Below, one piece after another: positions 1 to 8,018 of a stretch of DNA of 64,000 nt; positions within the stretch are counted from its first letter, which is position 1, and each line of letters begins with the position of its first letter. This stretch comes from Paraburkholderia tropica (GTDB lineage: Bacteria > Pseudomonadota > Gammaproteobacteria > Burkholderiales > Burkholderiaceae), in NCBI RefSeq assembly GCF_900109265.1, contig NZ_FNZM01000006.1, positions 186,001 through 250,000 of the forward strand, read 5' to 3'. The notes beneath the pieces were generated by a model. The model had not been told where the DNA came from. It saw nothing but the letters and a program-made list of their open reading frames with translations, and searched no databases. The translations under genes were made by a program, and so were the position numbers.

Positions 1-1
1 G

Positions 2-1501
2 CAGCCGCTGCTCGCGATCACCGATTCGCTCGTGCGGCTCGCGCGCGGCGAAGAAATTCACACGCTGCCCGACCTCGAACGCACCGACGAAATCGGCGCG
101 ATGGCCAAGGCTTTCGACGCACTCTGCGCCAGGTCGCGCGAACTCAAGGACGCGCACGAAGCCACGCGCGCCGCCGAGGCGCACGCCCAGGCGCTCGCGC
201 GCCACGACCCGCTCACCGGCTTGCCCAACCGCCGCCTGCTCGCGGCGGAAATGGGCGCGGCATTCGAACAGGCGCGCCGTCGCGGCAGCGGCTATCTGGT
301 GATCGTGATCGACCTCGACCGCTTCAAGCCCGTGAACGACCTGTACGGCCACGCGGCCGGCGACGCCGTGCTCTGCGAAATCGCCGCGCGTCTGCGCCGC
401 AACGTGCGCGAGCGCGATACCGTCGCGCGTCTCGGCGGCGACGAATTCGCGGTGCTCGCCCTCGCCCCGCACGACGAACAGGCCGACGTCGCGCGCGAAC
501 TCGCGCAACGTCTGCTGGCCGCCGTGCGCGCGCCCATCGACGTGGACGGCGCGCGTCTGAACGTGGATGCGAGCATCGGCATCGCGTGCTGCCCGCGCGA
601 CGGCGAAGATGCCGACGACCTGCTGCGCGCCGCCGACATCGCCATGTACCGCGCCAAATGCGAAGGCAAAGGCACGTATCGTTTCTTCGAACAAAAGATG
701 GACGACGAACTGCGCGAGCAGGCCACACTCGAATCGGACGTACGCCGCGCCCTCGCGGGCGGCGAGATCCGTCCGTACTATCAACCGCTCGTGCGTCTCG
801 CCGACGGCCAGACCGCCGGCTTCGAAATTCTCGCGCGCTGGCATCACGCCGAACGCGGCTGGGTGCCGCCCGATCTGTTCGTCCCCTTGATCGAGCAGAT
901 GGGCATCGCGCCCGTGTTCATGGCGGCGATCCTGCGCCGCGCCTGCCGCGACGCGCTGCGCTGGCCCGAGCGCTATCGCCTCGCTTTCAACATCTCGCCC
1001 GCGCAGTTCAAGGACGAACAACTGGTGTCGCTGCTGCTGCCGATTCTCGCCGACGAAGGCTTTCCGCCCGAGCGTCTGGAGATCGAGATCACCGAGTCGG
1101 CGCTGATGTGCGACTTCGATATCGCGCGCGCCGTGCTCGCGCAATTTCGCGGCGCGGGGCTGAGCATGTCGCTCGACGACTTCGGCACCGGTTATTCGAG
1201 CCTGCAGCATCTGCACGAACTGCATTTCGACAAGCTCAAAATCGACCGCTCGTTCGTGCTCTCGATGGCGACGTGCAGCGAAAGCGCGAAGATCGTCGAC
1301 GCCATCGTCGCGCTGGCCTCGAATCTCGGCATGGCCACCGTGGCTGAGGGCGTCGAAACCCGGGAACTCGCTCGCATGCTGCGTCTGAAGGGCTGCGAGT
1401 ACGCACAGGGCTATTACTTCGGCAAGGCAATGGCCGCGCGGGACATCGACGCGCTGCTCAACGTGGACCGCGCCAACGCGCTCGCGCAAGACGCCGCGTA
1501 G
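2..1501 (+). CDS. GGDEF-EAL cyclic-di-GMP protein, 5' end outside window
   Basis: The reading frame is open from the first bases, so the N-terminus (probably a sensor and membrane segments) lies outside the window. The visible part begins with the end of a HAMP-like segment (PLLAITDSLVRLARGEE, DEIGAMAKAFDAL), then a GGDEF domain and an EAL domain. The cyclase site RLGGDEF is intact, and an RERD inhibitory I-site sits exactly five residues before it. The EAL domain keeps EIL in the signature, FNISPAQF, EIEITES, DDFGTGYSS, KIDRSF, EGVET and QGYYF, so phosphodiesterase activity is plausible as well. Such proteins set cyclic-di-GMP levels, usually for the motile/sessile switch. It lies 67 bases before motA on the same strand, which fits a motility role. 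Whether one activity dominates cannot be read from the sequence. Confidence 0.93.
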   Translation, partial: QPLLAITDSLVRLARGEEIHTLPDLERTDEIGAMAKAFDALCARSRELKDAHEATRAAEAHAQALARHDPLTGLPNRRLLAAEMGAAFEQARRRGSGYLVIVIDLDRFKPVNDLYGHAAGDAVLCEIAARLRRNVRERDTVARLGGDEFAVLALAPHDEQADVARELAQRLLAAVRAPIDVDGARLNVDASIGIACCPRDGEDADDLLRAADIAMYRAKCEGKGTYRFFEQKMDDELREQATLESDVRRALAGGEIRPYYQPLVRLADGQTAGFEILARWHHAERGWVPPDLFVPLIEQMGIAPVFMAAILRRACRDALRWPERYRLAFNISPAQFKDEQLVSLLLPILADEGFPPERLEIEITESALMCDFDIARAVLAQFRGAGLSMSLDDFGTGYSSLQHLHELHFDKLKIDRSFVLSMATCSESAKIVDAIVALASNLGMATVAEGVETRELARMLRLKGCEYAQGYYFGKAMAARDIDALLNVDRANALAQDAA

Positions 1502-1568
1502 ACGTTGCGCAGGCGTCGCGCGCGGCCGTCGGGTCCGTTTCAACACTCAAGGAAGCAAGGGAAACATC

Positions 1569-2438
1569 ATGTTTGTCGCAATCGGCTGGATCGTGGTCCT
1601 CGGATCGGTGATCGGGAGCTTCGTCGGCGTGGGCGGCCATTTGCCCGCGCTCGTGCAACCGTTCGAACTCCTGTGTATTTTCGGCGCGGCGATGGGTGCG
1701 TTCGTGGTGAGCAACCCCAAGTCCACGCTCGGCAAGACCATCAAGGCGCTGCCCACCTGTTTCAAGGGCGGCGGCTATACCAAGGCGCAGTATCTCGAAC
1801 TGATCGCCCTGCTCTACGAACTGCTGCAAAAGGCCCGCAAGGAAGGGATGATGGCGCTCGAAGCGGATATCGAAGCGCCCGAGAACAGCCCGATTTTCCA
1901 GAAGTACGCGCGCGTGCTGGCCGATCATCATCTGCTCGATTTCATCGTCGACTATCTGCGCATGATGTCGGGCGGCAACGTGAACCCGATGGAAATGCAG
2001 GACCTGATGGACGAGGAACTCGACACGCACCACGCCGAAGTCTCGGTCGCGCCCAACGCGATCCAGAAGATGGCGGACGGCCTGCCCGCCTTCGGCATCG
2101 TGGCCGCCGTGATGGGCGTCGTGCACACGATGGGTTCGGTTGGCCAGCCGCCCGCCGTGCTCGGCGAGATGATCGCGGGCGCGCTCGTGGGTACCTTCCT
2201 CGGCATTCTGCTGGCCTACGGTTTCGTGGGCCCGATCGCCGATCTGCTCAACGCCAAGGGCCGCGCCGCCACCAAGCCGTTTCAGTGCGTGAAGGCCGTG
2301 CTGCTCGCCTCGCTCGCGGGCTATGCGCCGCCGGTGGCCGTGGAATTCGGCCGCAAGGTGCTGTTCACCGCCGACCGTCCGAGCTTCAAGGAACTCGACG
2401 AAACCGTGCGCGCCACCAAGACGCCGAAGCCCGCGTAA
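1569..2438 (+). CDS. motA: MotA flagellar stator subunit
   Basis: 289 residues, the usual MotA length (E. coli 295). MotA forms the proton channel of the flagellar stator with MotB in the inner membrane and pushes on the rotor. The N-terminus is two hydrophobic segments (MFVAIGWIVVLGSVIGSF, and a second around residues 33-50). Two further segments lie near residues 170-220, where the conserved proline motif PAFGIVAAVMGVVHTMG is visible. The cytoplasmic loop between them is charged. The start is an ATG preceded by a purine-rich AAGGAAGCAAGGG stretch. motB follows after 42 bases, so the two form an operon. Burkholderia relatives carry motAB beside flhDC and che genes; here the upstream neighbour is a GGDEF-EAL gene instead, and the downstream side is not flagellar. 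Confidence 0.96.
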   Translation: MFVAIGWIVVLGSVIGSFVGVGGHLPALVQPFELLCIFGAAMGAFVVSNPKSTLGKTIKALPTCFKGGGYTKAQYLELIALLYELLQKARKEGMMALEADIEAPENSPIFQKYARVLADHHLLDFIVDYLRMMSGGNVNPMEMQDLMDEELDTHHAEVSVAPNAIQKMADGLPAFGIVAAVMGVVHTMGSVGQPPAVLGEMIAGALVGTFLGILLAYGFVGPIADLLNAKGRAATKPFQCVKAVLLASLAGYAPPVAVEFGRKVLFTADRPSFKELDETVRATKTPKPA

Positions 2439-2480
2439 GCGCGGCGCACCGGCACACCGCAACACCGGGGAGAACACGAC

Positions 2481-3422
2481 ATGTCGCAAAGACAGCGCGC
2501 CGCGCAAGACAGCGAGAGCAGCAAACCCGCGCCCGTGATACGCCGCGTGAAGAAAGGCGGCGCCCACGACGCGCATCACGGCGGCGCGTGGAAGATCGCC
2601 TATGCCGACTTCGTGACGGCGATGATGGCCTTCTTCCTGCTGATGTGGCTGCTCGGCTCCACTTCGCAGTACGACCGCGACGGCATCGAAAAGTACTTCA
2701 ACACGCCGCTGTCGAGCATGCTCGGCGGCAAGCCGAATTCGGCCAATCCGAGCCCGAGCATCATCAACGGCGGTGGCCACGATTTGTCGAACAAGCTGCC
2801 CGCCGTGGGCGGCGCGAAAGCCCAGCCGCCACAGACGCGCGCGGTGCCGGTGGCGCTCGCGCCCGCCGACGCCGCCGACAAGGCACGTCTTCAGCAACTG
2901 AAGGCGAAACTCTCGGCACTGATCGAGCAAAAGCCCGCGCTGAGCGCATTCAAAGACCAGATCCGCGTGACGATCACCGACGAAGGGCTGCGCATCGAGC
3001 TCGTCGATTCGCTCAAGCGCCCGATGTTCGCCACCGGCAGCGCGAAGCTCGAAGACTACGCGTACGCGATCCTCGTCGAGATCGGCAGCGCGCTCAACGA
3101 CACGGCAAGCGGCGTGTCGATCGCGGGCCATACCGATTCGGTCCCGTATTCGGGCGGCCTCGCGGGCTACTCGAACTGGGAGTTGTCGAGCGAACGCGCG
3201 AACGCGGCGCGGCGCGCGCTGGTGGCCGGTCATCTGGCCGAGGACCGTCTGCTGCAGGTGCGCGGACTCGCCGACGTGCTGCCGCTCGACAAAGGCAGCA
3301 CGGACAGTCCGCTGAACCGCCGCATCAGCATCCTCGTGATGAATCAGGCCGCCGAGCGCGCGTTCTTCGAAGATGCGCACCGCTACAACGTGGCGGGGCA
3401 AAAAGCGGGGACGGCGTCGTAG
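2481..3422 (+). CDS. motB: MotB flagellar stator anchor
   Basis: 313 residues. MotB partners MotA and anchors the stator to peptidoglycan. After a short basic N-terminus there is one membrane segment, ADFVTAMMAFFLLMWLLGS, with the proton-binding aspartate at residue 43. A flexible linker follows to about residue 150. The C-terminal OmpA-like peptidoglycan-binding domain (about 165-285) shows AGHTDSVPY, NWELSSERANAARR and a C-terminal NRRISILV. A GGGGAGAA ribosome site lies 6-12 bases before the ATG. It ends with TAG 12 bases before a 72-base tandem hexamer repeat. All key residues are present, so this is an intact stator gene. Confidence 0.96.
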   Translation: MSQRQRAAQDSESSKPAPVIRRVKKGGAHDAHHGGAWKIAYADFVTAMMAFFLLMWLLGSTSQYDRDGIEKYFNTPLSSMLGGKPNSANPSPSIINGGGHDLSNKLPAVGGAKAQPPQTRAVPVALAPADAADKARLQQLKAKLSALIEQKPALSAFKDQIRVTITDEGLRIELVDSLKRPMFATGSAKLEDYAYAILVEIGSALNDTASGVSIAGHTDSVPYSGGLAGYSNWELSSERANAARRALVAGHLAEDRLLQVRGLADVLPLDKGSTDSPLNRRISILVMNQAAERAFFEDAHRYNVAGQKAGTAS

Positions 3423-3434
3423 CGGGCGAGCGCG

Positions 3435-3506
3435 GTGTGAGTGTGAGTGTGAGTGTGAGTGTGAGTGTGAGTGTGAGTGTGAGTGTGAGTGTGAGTGTGA
3501 GTGTGA
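3435..3506. repeat. 12 perfect tandem copies of GTGTGA
   Basis: The six-base unit GTGTGA is repeated 12 times without a mismatch, beginning 12 bases after the motB stop and ending 61 bases before the start of a small gene. The flanks (CGCG and GCGC) do not continue the pattern. Such short sequence repeats gain and lose units by slippage. Because the unit is six bases, length change would not shift a reading frame but would change spacing between motB and the small gene. All three plus-strand frames are partly open across it, so it is not evidence of coding. Confidence 0.97.
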
Positions 3507-3567
3507 GCGCGCTCGGCGGGCGCGGACTTTGCGCTGCGAAAGCGTCCACTTCGATGGGAGCGACACC

Positions 3568-3744
3568 ATGACTGCAACCGATCCGCGTAATCCGCAACCC
3601 GACGATCCGCGCCACCCCGCGCCCGCCCAGCACAACGACAACGCGCACAGCAAGATGCCCAAGCGCGACGACCGCGACCGCAAGCAGTCGCCCGCCGATC
3701 GCCCCGGCAAGCATCCGGGCGAAGGCGAGCCGTCGGTGAGTTGA
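3568..3744 (+). CDS. small hydrophilic, probably disordered protein
   Basis: A 58-codon gene beginning ATG with a GGGAG ribosome site seven bases upstream. The product is very polar and rich in Pro, Asp, Arg, Lys, His and Gln (MTATDPRNPQPDDPRHP at the start, PGEGEPSVS at the end), with no hydrophobic segment, so it is likely intrinsically disordered and cytoplasmic. I do not recognise a family. It follows the GTGTGA repeat and precedes the PRC-barrel gene on the same strand. The good ribosome site and a composition quite unlike the out-of-frame shadows nearby support it being real. Confidence 0.6.
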   Translation: MTATDPRNPQPDDPRHPAPAQHNDNAHSKMPKRDDRDRKQSPADRPGKHPGEGEPSVS

Positions 3745-3904
3745 ACGAGGTGCTCAATCCTGCCCTGAAGCGAGCGCGGCGCTGAGAAAACCGCGCAATC
3801 CGCGGCACGGGCATTGCTCTAGTGAAGGTACGACGGCCGGCGGCGTCACGCAGCATCGCGAACGCGCCGGCCGAACTCAACGTAGTCCTTCACAGGAGGC
3901 GATC

Positions 3905-4390
3905 ATGCCCACCTTCACCCCCAGCAATATGCCCACGAGCCAAGGCAGCCAGGGCGCGCGCATCGTCGGCAAGGGCAGCGAAACGGCCGCCGGTCCCGGC
4001 CCCGACATCATGGCCGCCAGCACGCTCGACAGCAATCGCGTACTCAGTTCGGATGGCGAAGAAATCGGCAAGATCAAGGAGATCATGCTCGACGTGCAAG
4101 GCGGACGCGTCGCCTATGCAGTGCTTTCAAGCGGTGGTTTTCTCGGTATCGGCGACAAGCTGCTCGCCATTCCGTGGGGCGCGCTCACGCTCGATACGAG
4201 CCGCAAGTGTTTCCTGCTCAATGTGTCGTCCGAACGCGTGCGTAACGCGCCGGGCTTCGACAAGGATCACTGGCCCGCGATGGCCGACGCCAAGTGGGGC
4301 AGCACCGTGCACGCCTATTACGGCAGCGAGCCGTACTGGGAAGGCGTCGAACCCGTGGTGCCGCCGCGCGACGACATCGGGCATCACTGA
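3905..4390 (+). CDS. PRC-barrel domain protein
   Basis: 161 residues with a near-perfect ribosome site (CACAGGAGGCGATC) before the ATG. After a low-complexity leader of about 35 residues there is a PRC-barrel fold: SNRVLSSDGEEIGKIKEIM, then GGRVAYAVLSSGGFLGIGDKL, then AIPWGALT. This is the pattern of stand-alone PRC-barrel proteins related to photosynthetic reaction centre H-subunit and RimM barrels. These are often stress-associated in proteobacteria, but their molecular role is not settled. There is no signal peptide or membrane segment. The C-terminus (WGSTVHAYYGSEPYWE) is typical of the family. It converges on the Rieske gene across a strong hairpin. Confidence 0.85.
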   Translation: MPTFTPSNMPTSQGSQGARIVGKGSETAAGPGPDIMAASTLDSNRVLSSDGEEIGKIKEIMLDVQGGRVAYAVLSSGGFLGIGDKLLAIPWGALTLDTSRKCFLLNVSSERVRNAPGFDKDHWPAMADAKWGSTVHAYYGSEPYWEGVEPVVPPRDDIGHH

Positions 4391-4422
4391 TCGCGTCTGA
4401 TGACGTAGTGCATTCGGTTCGT

Positions 4423-4461
4423 TCACGCGCGGGCGCTGTTTTTCGATGCGCTCGCGCGTGA
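4423..4461. terminator. long hairpin between convergent genes
   Basis: TCACGCGCG and CGCGCGTGA form nine perfect pairs, and the stem continues inward by one G-U and four G-C pairs around an 11-base loop. It sits between two genes that converge (ends at 4390 and 4484), so it probably stops transcription both ways. There is no strong T tract after the stem. Confidence 0.6.
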
Positions 4462-4483
4462 TGTTGCTGATTGATTGCGTGAG

Positions 4484-5647
4484 TTAGTTTGCTGCGTTCG
4501 CGTCTGAAACTGACGCAATGGGTATGACAGGCGTCAGTGTCCCGTCGAGCGCCCACGTCGACACATCGCGCCGCGCGGGACAAGCGATCACGTTGATCGC
4601 GCGCTTGTTCTCCAGTCTGTTTTCCACTTCGCTCGCCGCCTCGCCGGAACCCGGCGGCGCCGCAAGCCAGCCGCGCTGTTCGAGCGCGCGCACGCGCTGC
4701 CGGAACGCGATCTGCAAGGCATCCGATTTCACCGACACCTCGCTCTGCCAGCCATCCGGCACGCACTCGGGACGCACGCGCCGCAACACCGCGTGATCCT
4801 CGTTGAAAATACGCAGATTGCGCGCGCGAAACCGCGCGTCGAGCAACGGCGTCTTCAGAAACGTGCGCCCCATCATCCAGTACGTGCGCGTATGCAGCGC
4901 ATCCACCGGCACATGCGCCGACACGATATAGATCCGCCAGCCGTTCCCCAGCTGCAGTTCGAGCGTCGCGCACGGCCCGCTCAGATGAAAACCCGTTTGC
5001 GTGACGACTTCCACGTGCTCGCCGGTCGCTTGACGGCGCAGCAAGCCGCGCCGCACGGGCCGCTGCATCACGAGCTTCGCGTGGCCGCTCCACGCATCGG
5101 GCGCGCTCACTTCGAACGCGTCGATCTCGGGCCGATCCGGCGCGCCGAACGAGGTGCCGTGCACGAACGGCGCGTGCGCGAAATCGAGGCCGTTCTCGAC
5201 GATGCGCTCCCAGTTCGCGTCCCAGTCGAAGGTGCCGTGAATCACGCGCACGTTGGCGTCGTCGGCCCAGGCGAGCGGCGGCAGCGGCGGGCGTTCGGCT
5301 TCGGGCAGATCGCCGAGAAAGGCCCAGATCCAGCCGTGACGCTCGACGACCGGATAACCGTCGACACGCGCCCGCGCCGGAATGCGCGCCTGCGGCTGCG
5401 CCGGAATATGCGTGCAGACGCCGTCGCCGCCATAACGCCAGCCGTGATACGGGCATTGCACCTCGCCGTTCACACGCTGGCCCGCCGCGAGCGACGCGCC
5501 GCGATGCACGCAGATATCGGAGAGCAGACGCGCCCGGCCTTCGGTGTCGCGAAACGCAACGAAGCGATGGCCGAGCAGCGTGACCGGCAGCAACGCGTCG
5601 CGCAGATCGGTCGACGCAGCCACGACGTACCAAAGATTTTTCAGCAT
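4484..5647 (-). CDS. Rieske non-haem iron oxygenase, large subunit type
   Basis: 387 residues. The N-terminal Rieske domain has C46-x-H48 (CVHRG) and C65-x2-H68 (CPYHGW), which bind a [2Fe-2S] cluster. The catalytic domain has ENGLDFAHAPFVH at 151-163, giving N152, D155, H158 and H163, the bridging Asp and 2-His motif of aromatic ring-hydroxylating or O-demethylating oxygenases. The sequence style (start MLKNLWYVVAAS) is that of the VanA / phenylpropionate dioxygenase-like, single-component oxygenase group, which needs a separate reductase. No reductase or ferredoxin gene is adjacent. The substrate cannot be deduced. It is alone on its strand; its 5' side faces a long non-coding stretch. Confidence 0.88.
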   Translation of the reverse strand: MLKNLWYVVAASTDLRDALLPVTLLGHRFVAFRDTEGRARLLSDICVHRGASLAAGQRVNGEVQCPYHGWRYGGDGVCTHIPAQPQARIPARARVDGYPVVERHGWIWAFLGDLPEAERPPLPPLAWADDANVRVIHGTFDWDANWERIVENGLDFAHAPFVHGTSFGAPDRPEIDAFEVSAPDAWSGHAKLVMQRPVRRGLLRRQATGEHVEVVTQTGFHLSGPCATLELQLGNGWRIYIVSAHVPVDALHTRTYWMMGRTFLKTPLLDARFRARNLRIFNEDHAVLRRVRPECVPDGWQSEVSVKSDALQIAFRQRVRALEQRGWLAAPPGSGEAASEVENRLENKRAINVIACPARRDVSTWALDGTLTPVIPIASVSDANAAN

Positions 5648-6108
5648 GGGATCGGCAATTTTTTCAGCGTGAAAACGGGATCGATGTTGCGTTGCGGACG
5701 CGCCGCCGAAAAAAGGGCCAGCGCGTCACAGCGGCAGTCTAACCGCTGCGACGATTGCATGCCGCGTGCCACGCAGCCGGTGCGTTCATGCCGCCGGACT
5801 TCGCCGAATTACGTCGGCCAGCGCACGGAAAGCCGCGTATGAAAGCGCGACCCTGCGCATGCAGCATCCACACTCTCGCGACATCCCCACAATTCAATCG
5901 ACGGCGCGCGCTGTGTGCAAAGCGCAACAGCTTCGCGCGCGGACCTTTTCAGGTACCGGAGTTGCGGCGCAACATGCAGTCAAGAAGCCGGGGCGGCGCG
6001 GCACCCGGCATGAATGCCCGAACTGACCGGACAAACCGGTTTTGCTCGGCGCTTCGTCGAGAGGGGCTCGCCCCTAGACTGGCCTTGCATTCAAACCAAC
6101 AATGGGGA
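5648..6108. other. 461-base intergenic region, no recognised gene
   Basis: It lies between the start of the Rieske gene and the start of a candidate 38-codon gene, so it should hold two divergent promoters. Open frames here have the composition of GC shadows and no ribosome sites. A short AGGGG/CCCCT hairpin lies at 6062-6075. I see no convincing sigma70 boxes. Confidence 0.5.
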
Positions 6109-6114
6109 ATGGCA

Positions 6115-6231
6115 ATGGGCGTGACTAACTGGATCCTGGTGCTCGAATGTGCCTATATGGAATTTTCGAGCTGGCGCGGCAAGAACATCTATCGCCGCAC
6201 GGTGGACTACGATCGCGTGGTGTGGTGTTGA
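6115..6231 (+). CDS. candidate 38-residue aromatic-rich peptide
   Basis: A short gene with ATG at 6115 and a GGGGA ribosome site six bases upstream; a second in-frame ATG at 6109 has poorer spacing. The product begins MGVTNWILVLECAY, a small hydrophobic stretch, and continues with a basic, aromatic half (SSWRGKNIYRR, YDRVVWC at the end). It has three Trp, three Tyr and two Cys in 38 residues. That composition is very unlike random frames of this GC-rich DNA, which give Arg/Ala/Pro-rich products. I know no matching family. It converges on the YkgJ-type gene, 52 bases away. It could be a small membrane-associated protein or leader; a role as a modified-peptide precursor is speculation. Confidence 0.5.
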   Translation: MGVTNWILVLECAYMEFSSWRGKNIYRRTVDYDRVVWC

Positions 6232-6283
6232 GCGCGGCGCACGCGGCGCTTTAGCTGCGCCACGTTCGACACGCTCGACACAT

Positions 6284-7102
6284 TCACGCTTCGCTCGCCG
6301 GATGAAACCCCAGGTAGTGCTGGGGCACCGGCAACGCTGCGGGCGGCGCGCTCAGCGCGTCGACGCAAGCGAGCGCATCGCGCGTGGCCTGGCGGTTCGA
6401 TATCAGCGTCCATGAGACGCCAGTTTCGAATGCGTCGGCCGCTTGAAGCGCGCTTTGCGCCGCGTTTTGCATCGACGCATTCGCGGCGTCGAGCGCGGCG
6501 GCAATCGCCGCATCCATCGCTTCGCTGCCCGGCTTGACGATCACGAAACCCTCGTTGCCGAGCGCCGCCATGCGCACGCCGAGTTCGTCGCAGAGTGCGC
6601 GCTTGGCCGGCACGTCGGCCACATCCGAATGGCGGCGCAGCGCGATATCGGCCTGCACCGTCTCATCGACATAACGTCCCCCGATTTCGAATACCGGATA
6701 GCGCGACTCCCACGCTGGCGGCGGACAGCCCTTCGCGGACGGTGCGAACGGCACGAACGGATTCACTTCGGCGGGATAGATGCGGCACACGCGCGGCCGG
6801 TGATCGTAAGCGCCGCAGCGCAGATCGGGCAGCAGGTTCGGACACGGACCGTCGAAAGCGGCCACCACCATCGGCACGATACGCACGGGCAGCGTGCCGC
6901 TCATCGCCGCGAACGAGCGCGCGCGTTTGTACGCGGCATAGCCATCGTCGGCGGGCGGTTCGTCGAGCCACGGCAGCGCTTCGCAGAAGAGCTGCACGTC
7001 GCCGCCGTCGCGCAACCAGACGCGCGCCTCGGCCAGACTCAGGGGAATGCGCAGATCGTGGCAACAGTGGCCACACATCGTGCAGGAAAAGTGGGTAGAC
7101 AT
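6284..7102 (-). CDS. YkgJ-type cysteine-cluster protein
   Basis: 272 residues from the ATG at 7102; an upstream in-frame TTG is less likely. The N-terminus has CTMCGHCC (Cys 7, 10, 13, 14), and further Cys lie in GPCPNLLPDLRCGAYDHRPRVC near residues 90-115. This Cys set defines the YkgJ/UPF0153 family, thought to chelate Zn or an Fe-S cluster. The biochemical role is unknown. The C-terminal half is Ala-rich and helical and makes the protein longer than the short YkgJ homologues. It is transcribed alone, away from the ABC genes that follow on the same strand. Confidence 0.8.
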   Translation of the reverse strand: MSTHFSCTMCGHCCHDLRIPLSLAEARVWLRDGGDVQLFCEALPWLDEPPADDGYAAYKRARSFAAMSGTLPVRIVPMVVAAFDGPCPNLLPDLRCGAYDHRPRVCRIYPAEVNPFVPFAPSAKGCPPPAWESRYPVFEIGGRYVDETVQADIALRRHSDVADVPAKRALCDELGVRMAALGNEGFVIVKPGSEAMDAAIAAALDAANASMQNAAQSALQAADAFETGVSWTLISNRQATRDALACVDALSAPPAALPVPQHYLGFHPASEA

Positions 7103-7250
7103 CGTGATTGACTGCGGGGACCGGCGCGGCCCGCGCAACGAGAAACGTCGCGCTCGCCCGCACCCAGGCAGCCCATCCTAGCGCGTGCGCCTTACGAAAG
7201 GCTGTAAGCGCGTCACGGCGGTTGCTATGTCGATGTCGATCCGGATCGCC

Positions 7251-8018
7251 TCAAGCGGCGAGCGGCGCCTTCACCGATGCCTCCAGACGTTCGAGCAGAC
7301 GCGCGCGCAACGCGTGGTCCGCGCCCTGCTCGCGGCGCTGCGCGCGCGGTTGCGTCACGGCGTAAACGTGACTCGTCGCGCGCGTGGCCGCGCCCTTCGC
7401 CGGTTCCAGCAGCACGACGCGGTCGGCGAGATACAGCGCCTCGTCGAGATCGTGCGTGACCACGAGCGCCGCCATGTCGTGCGCCTGCACGAGCGTCAGC
7501 AACAGGTCTTGCAGACGCATGCGCGTCATCGCGTCGACGGCGCTGAACGGTTCGTCGAGCAGCAGCAGACGCGGCTGCGTGTAGAGGCCGCGCGCGATCG
7601 CCACACGCTGCGCCATGCCGCCCGAGAGATGCTTGGGCCAGCGCGCGCCGTCGTCGGCGTGCAGGCCCACTTCTTCAAGCAGCGCCGCCGCGCGGGCCGC
7701 CGCCGCGCCGCGAGCCCGATCCGGAAAGCAGACGTTGTCCGCCACGCGCAGCCACGGCAGCAGGCGCGGCTCCTGGAAGATCACGCCCGCGAGCGGCGAC
7801 GGTGCGCGCAACGCCTCGCCATTGAGCGAGACCGCGCCCGTGTAATCGCGATCGAGCCCCGCCGCGATGCGCAGCAGCGTGCTCTTGCCGCAACCGCTCG
7901 GGCCGAGCAGCGCGACCACTTCGCCGGGCGCGAGCGTGAGTCGCAGCGCGTCGAGAATCGGCCGCGCGCCATAACGTTTACTGCGGATGTCGAGATCGAG
8001 CAAAGCCGGGGCGTTCAT
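7251..8018 (-). CDS. SsuB-like ABC importer ATPase
   Basis: 255 residues. ATPase of the nitrate/sulfonate/taurine importer family. It shows Walker A GPSGCGKST (39-47), Q-loop IFQEPRLLPW, signature LSGGMAQRVAIARG, Walker B LLLLDEPFSAVDA and switch His in VVTHDLDEAL. The ATG at 8018 has an AGGAG site and overlaps the permease stop by four bases (ATGA), so translation is coupled. With the permease and binding protein upstream it makes a complete importer, most likely for alkanesulfonates, given the DszA/DszC/SfnB-type genes nearby. Taurine or another organosulfur compound would also fit. Confidence 0.92.
   Translation of the reverse strand: MNAPALLDLDIRSKRYGARPILDALRLTLAPGEVVALLGPSGCGKSTLLRIAAGLDRDYTGAVSLNGEALRAPSPLAGVIFQEPRLLPWLRVADNVCFPDRARGAAAARAAALLEEVGLHADDGARWPKHLSGGMAQRVAIARGLYTQPRLLLLDEPFSAVDAMTRMRLQDLLLTLVQAHDMAALVVTHDLDEALYLADRVVLLEPAKGAATRATSHVYAVTQPRAQRREQGADHALRARLLERLEASVKAPLAA

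Noticed and set aside
3435..3506. Possible CRISPR array at the tandem repeat
   Set aside because: Units are only six bases, with no spacers and no cas genes; a simple sequence repeat.
1458..3710. Long open frame on the minus strand opposite motA and motB, including a Ser-His repeat
   Set aside because: It is the out-of-frame shadow of motA-motB; composition is Arg/Ala/His-rich without any family motif, and the Ser-His run is the GTGTGA repeat read backwards.
3383..3880. Minus-strand frame with a Thr-His repeat over the hexamer array
   Set aside because: Repeat translation in an otherwise Arg/Ala-rich shadow; no ribosome site.
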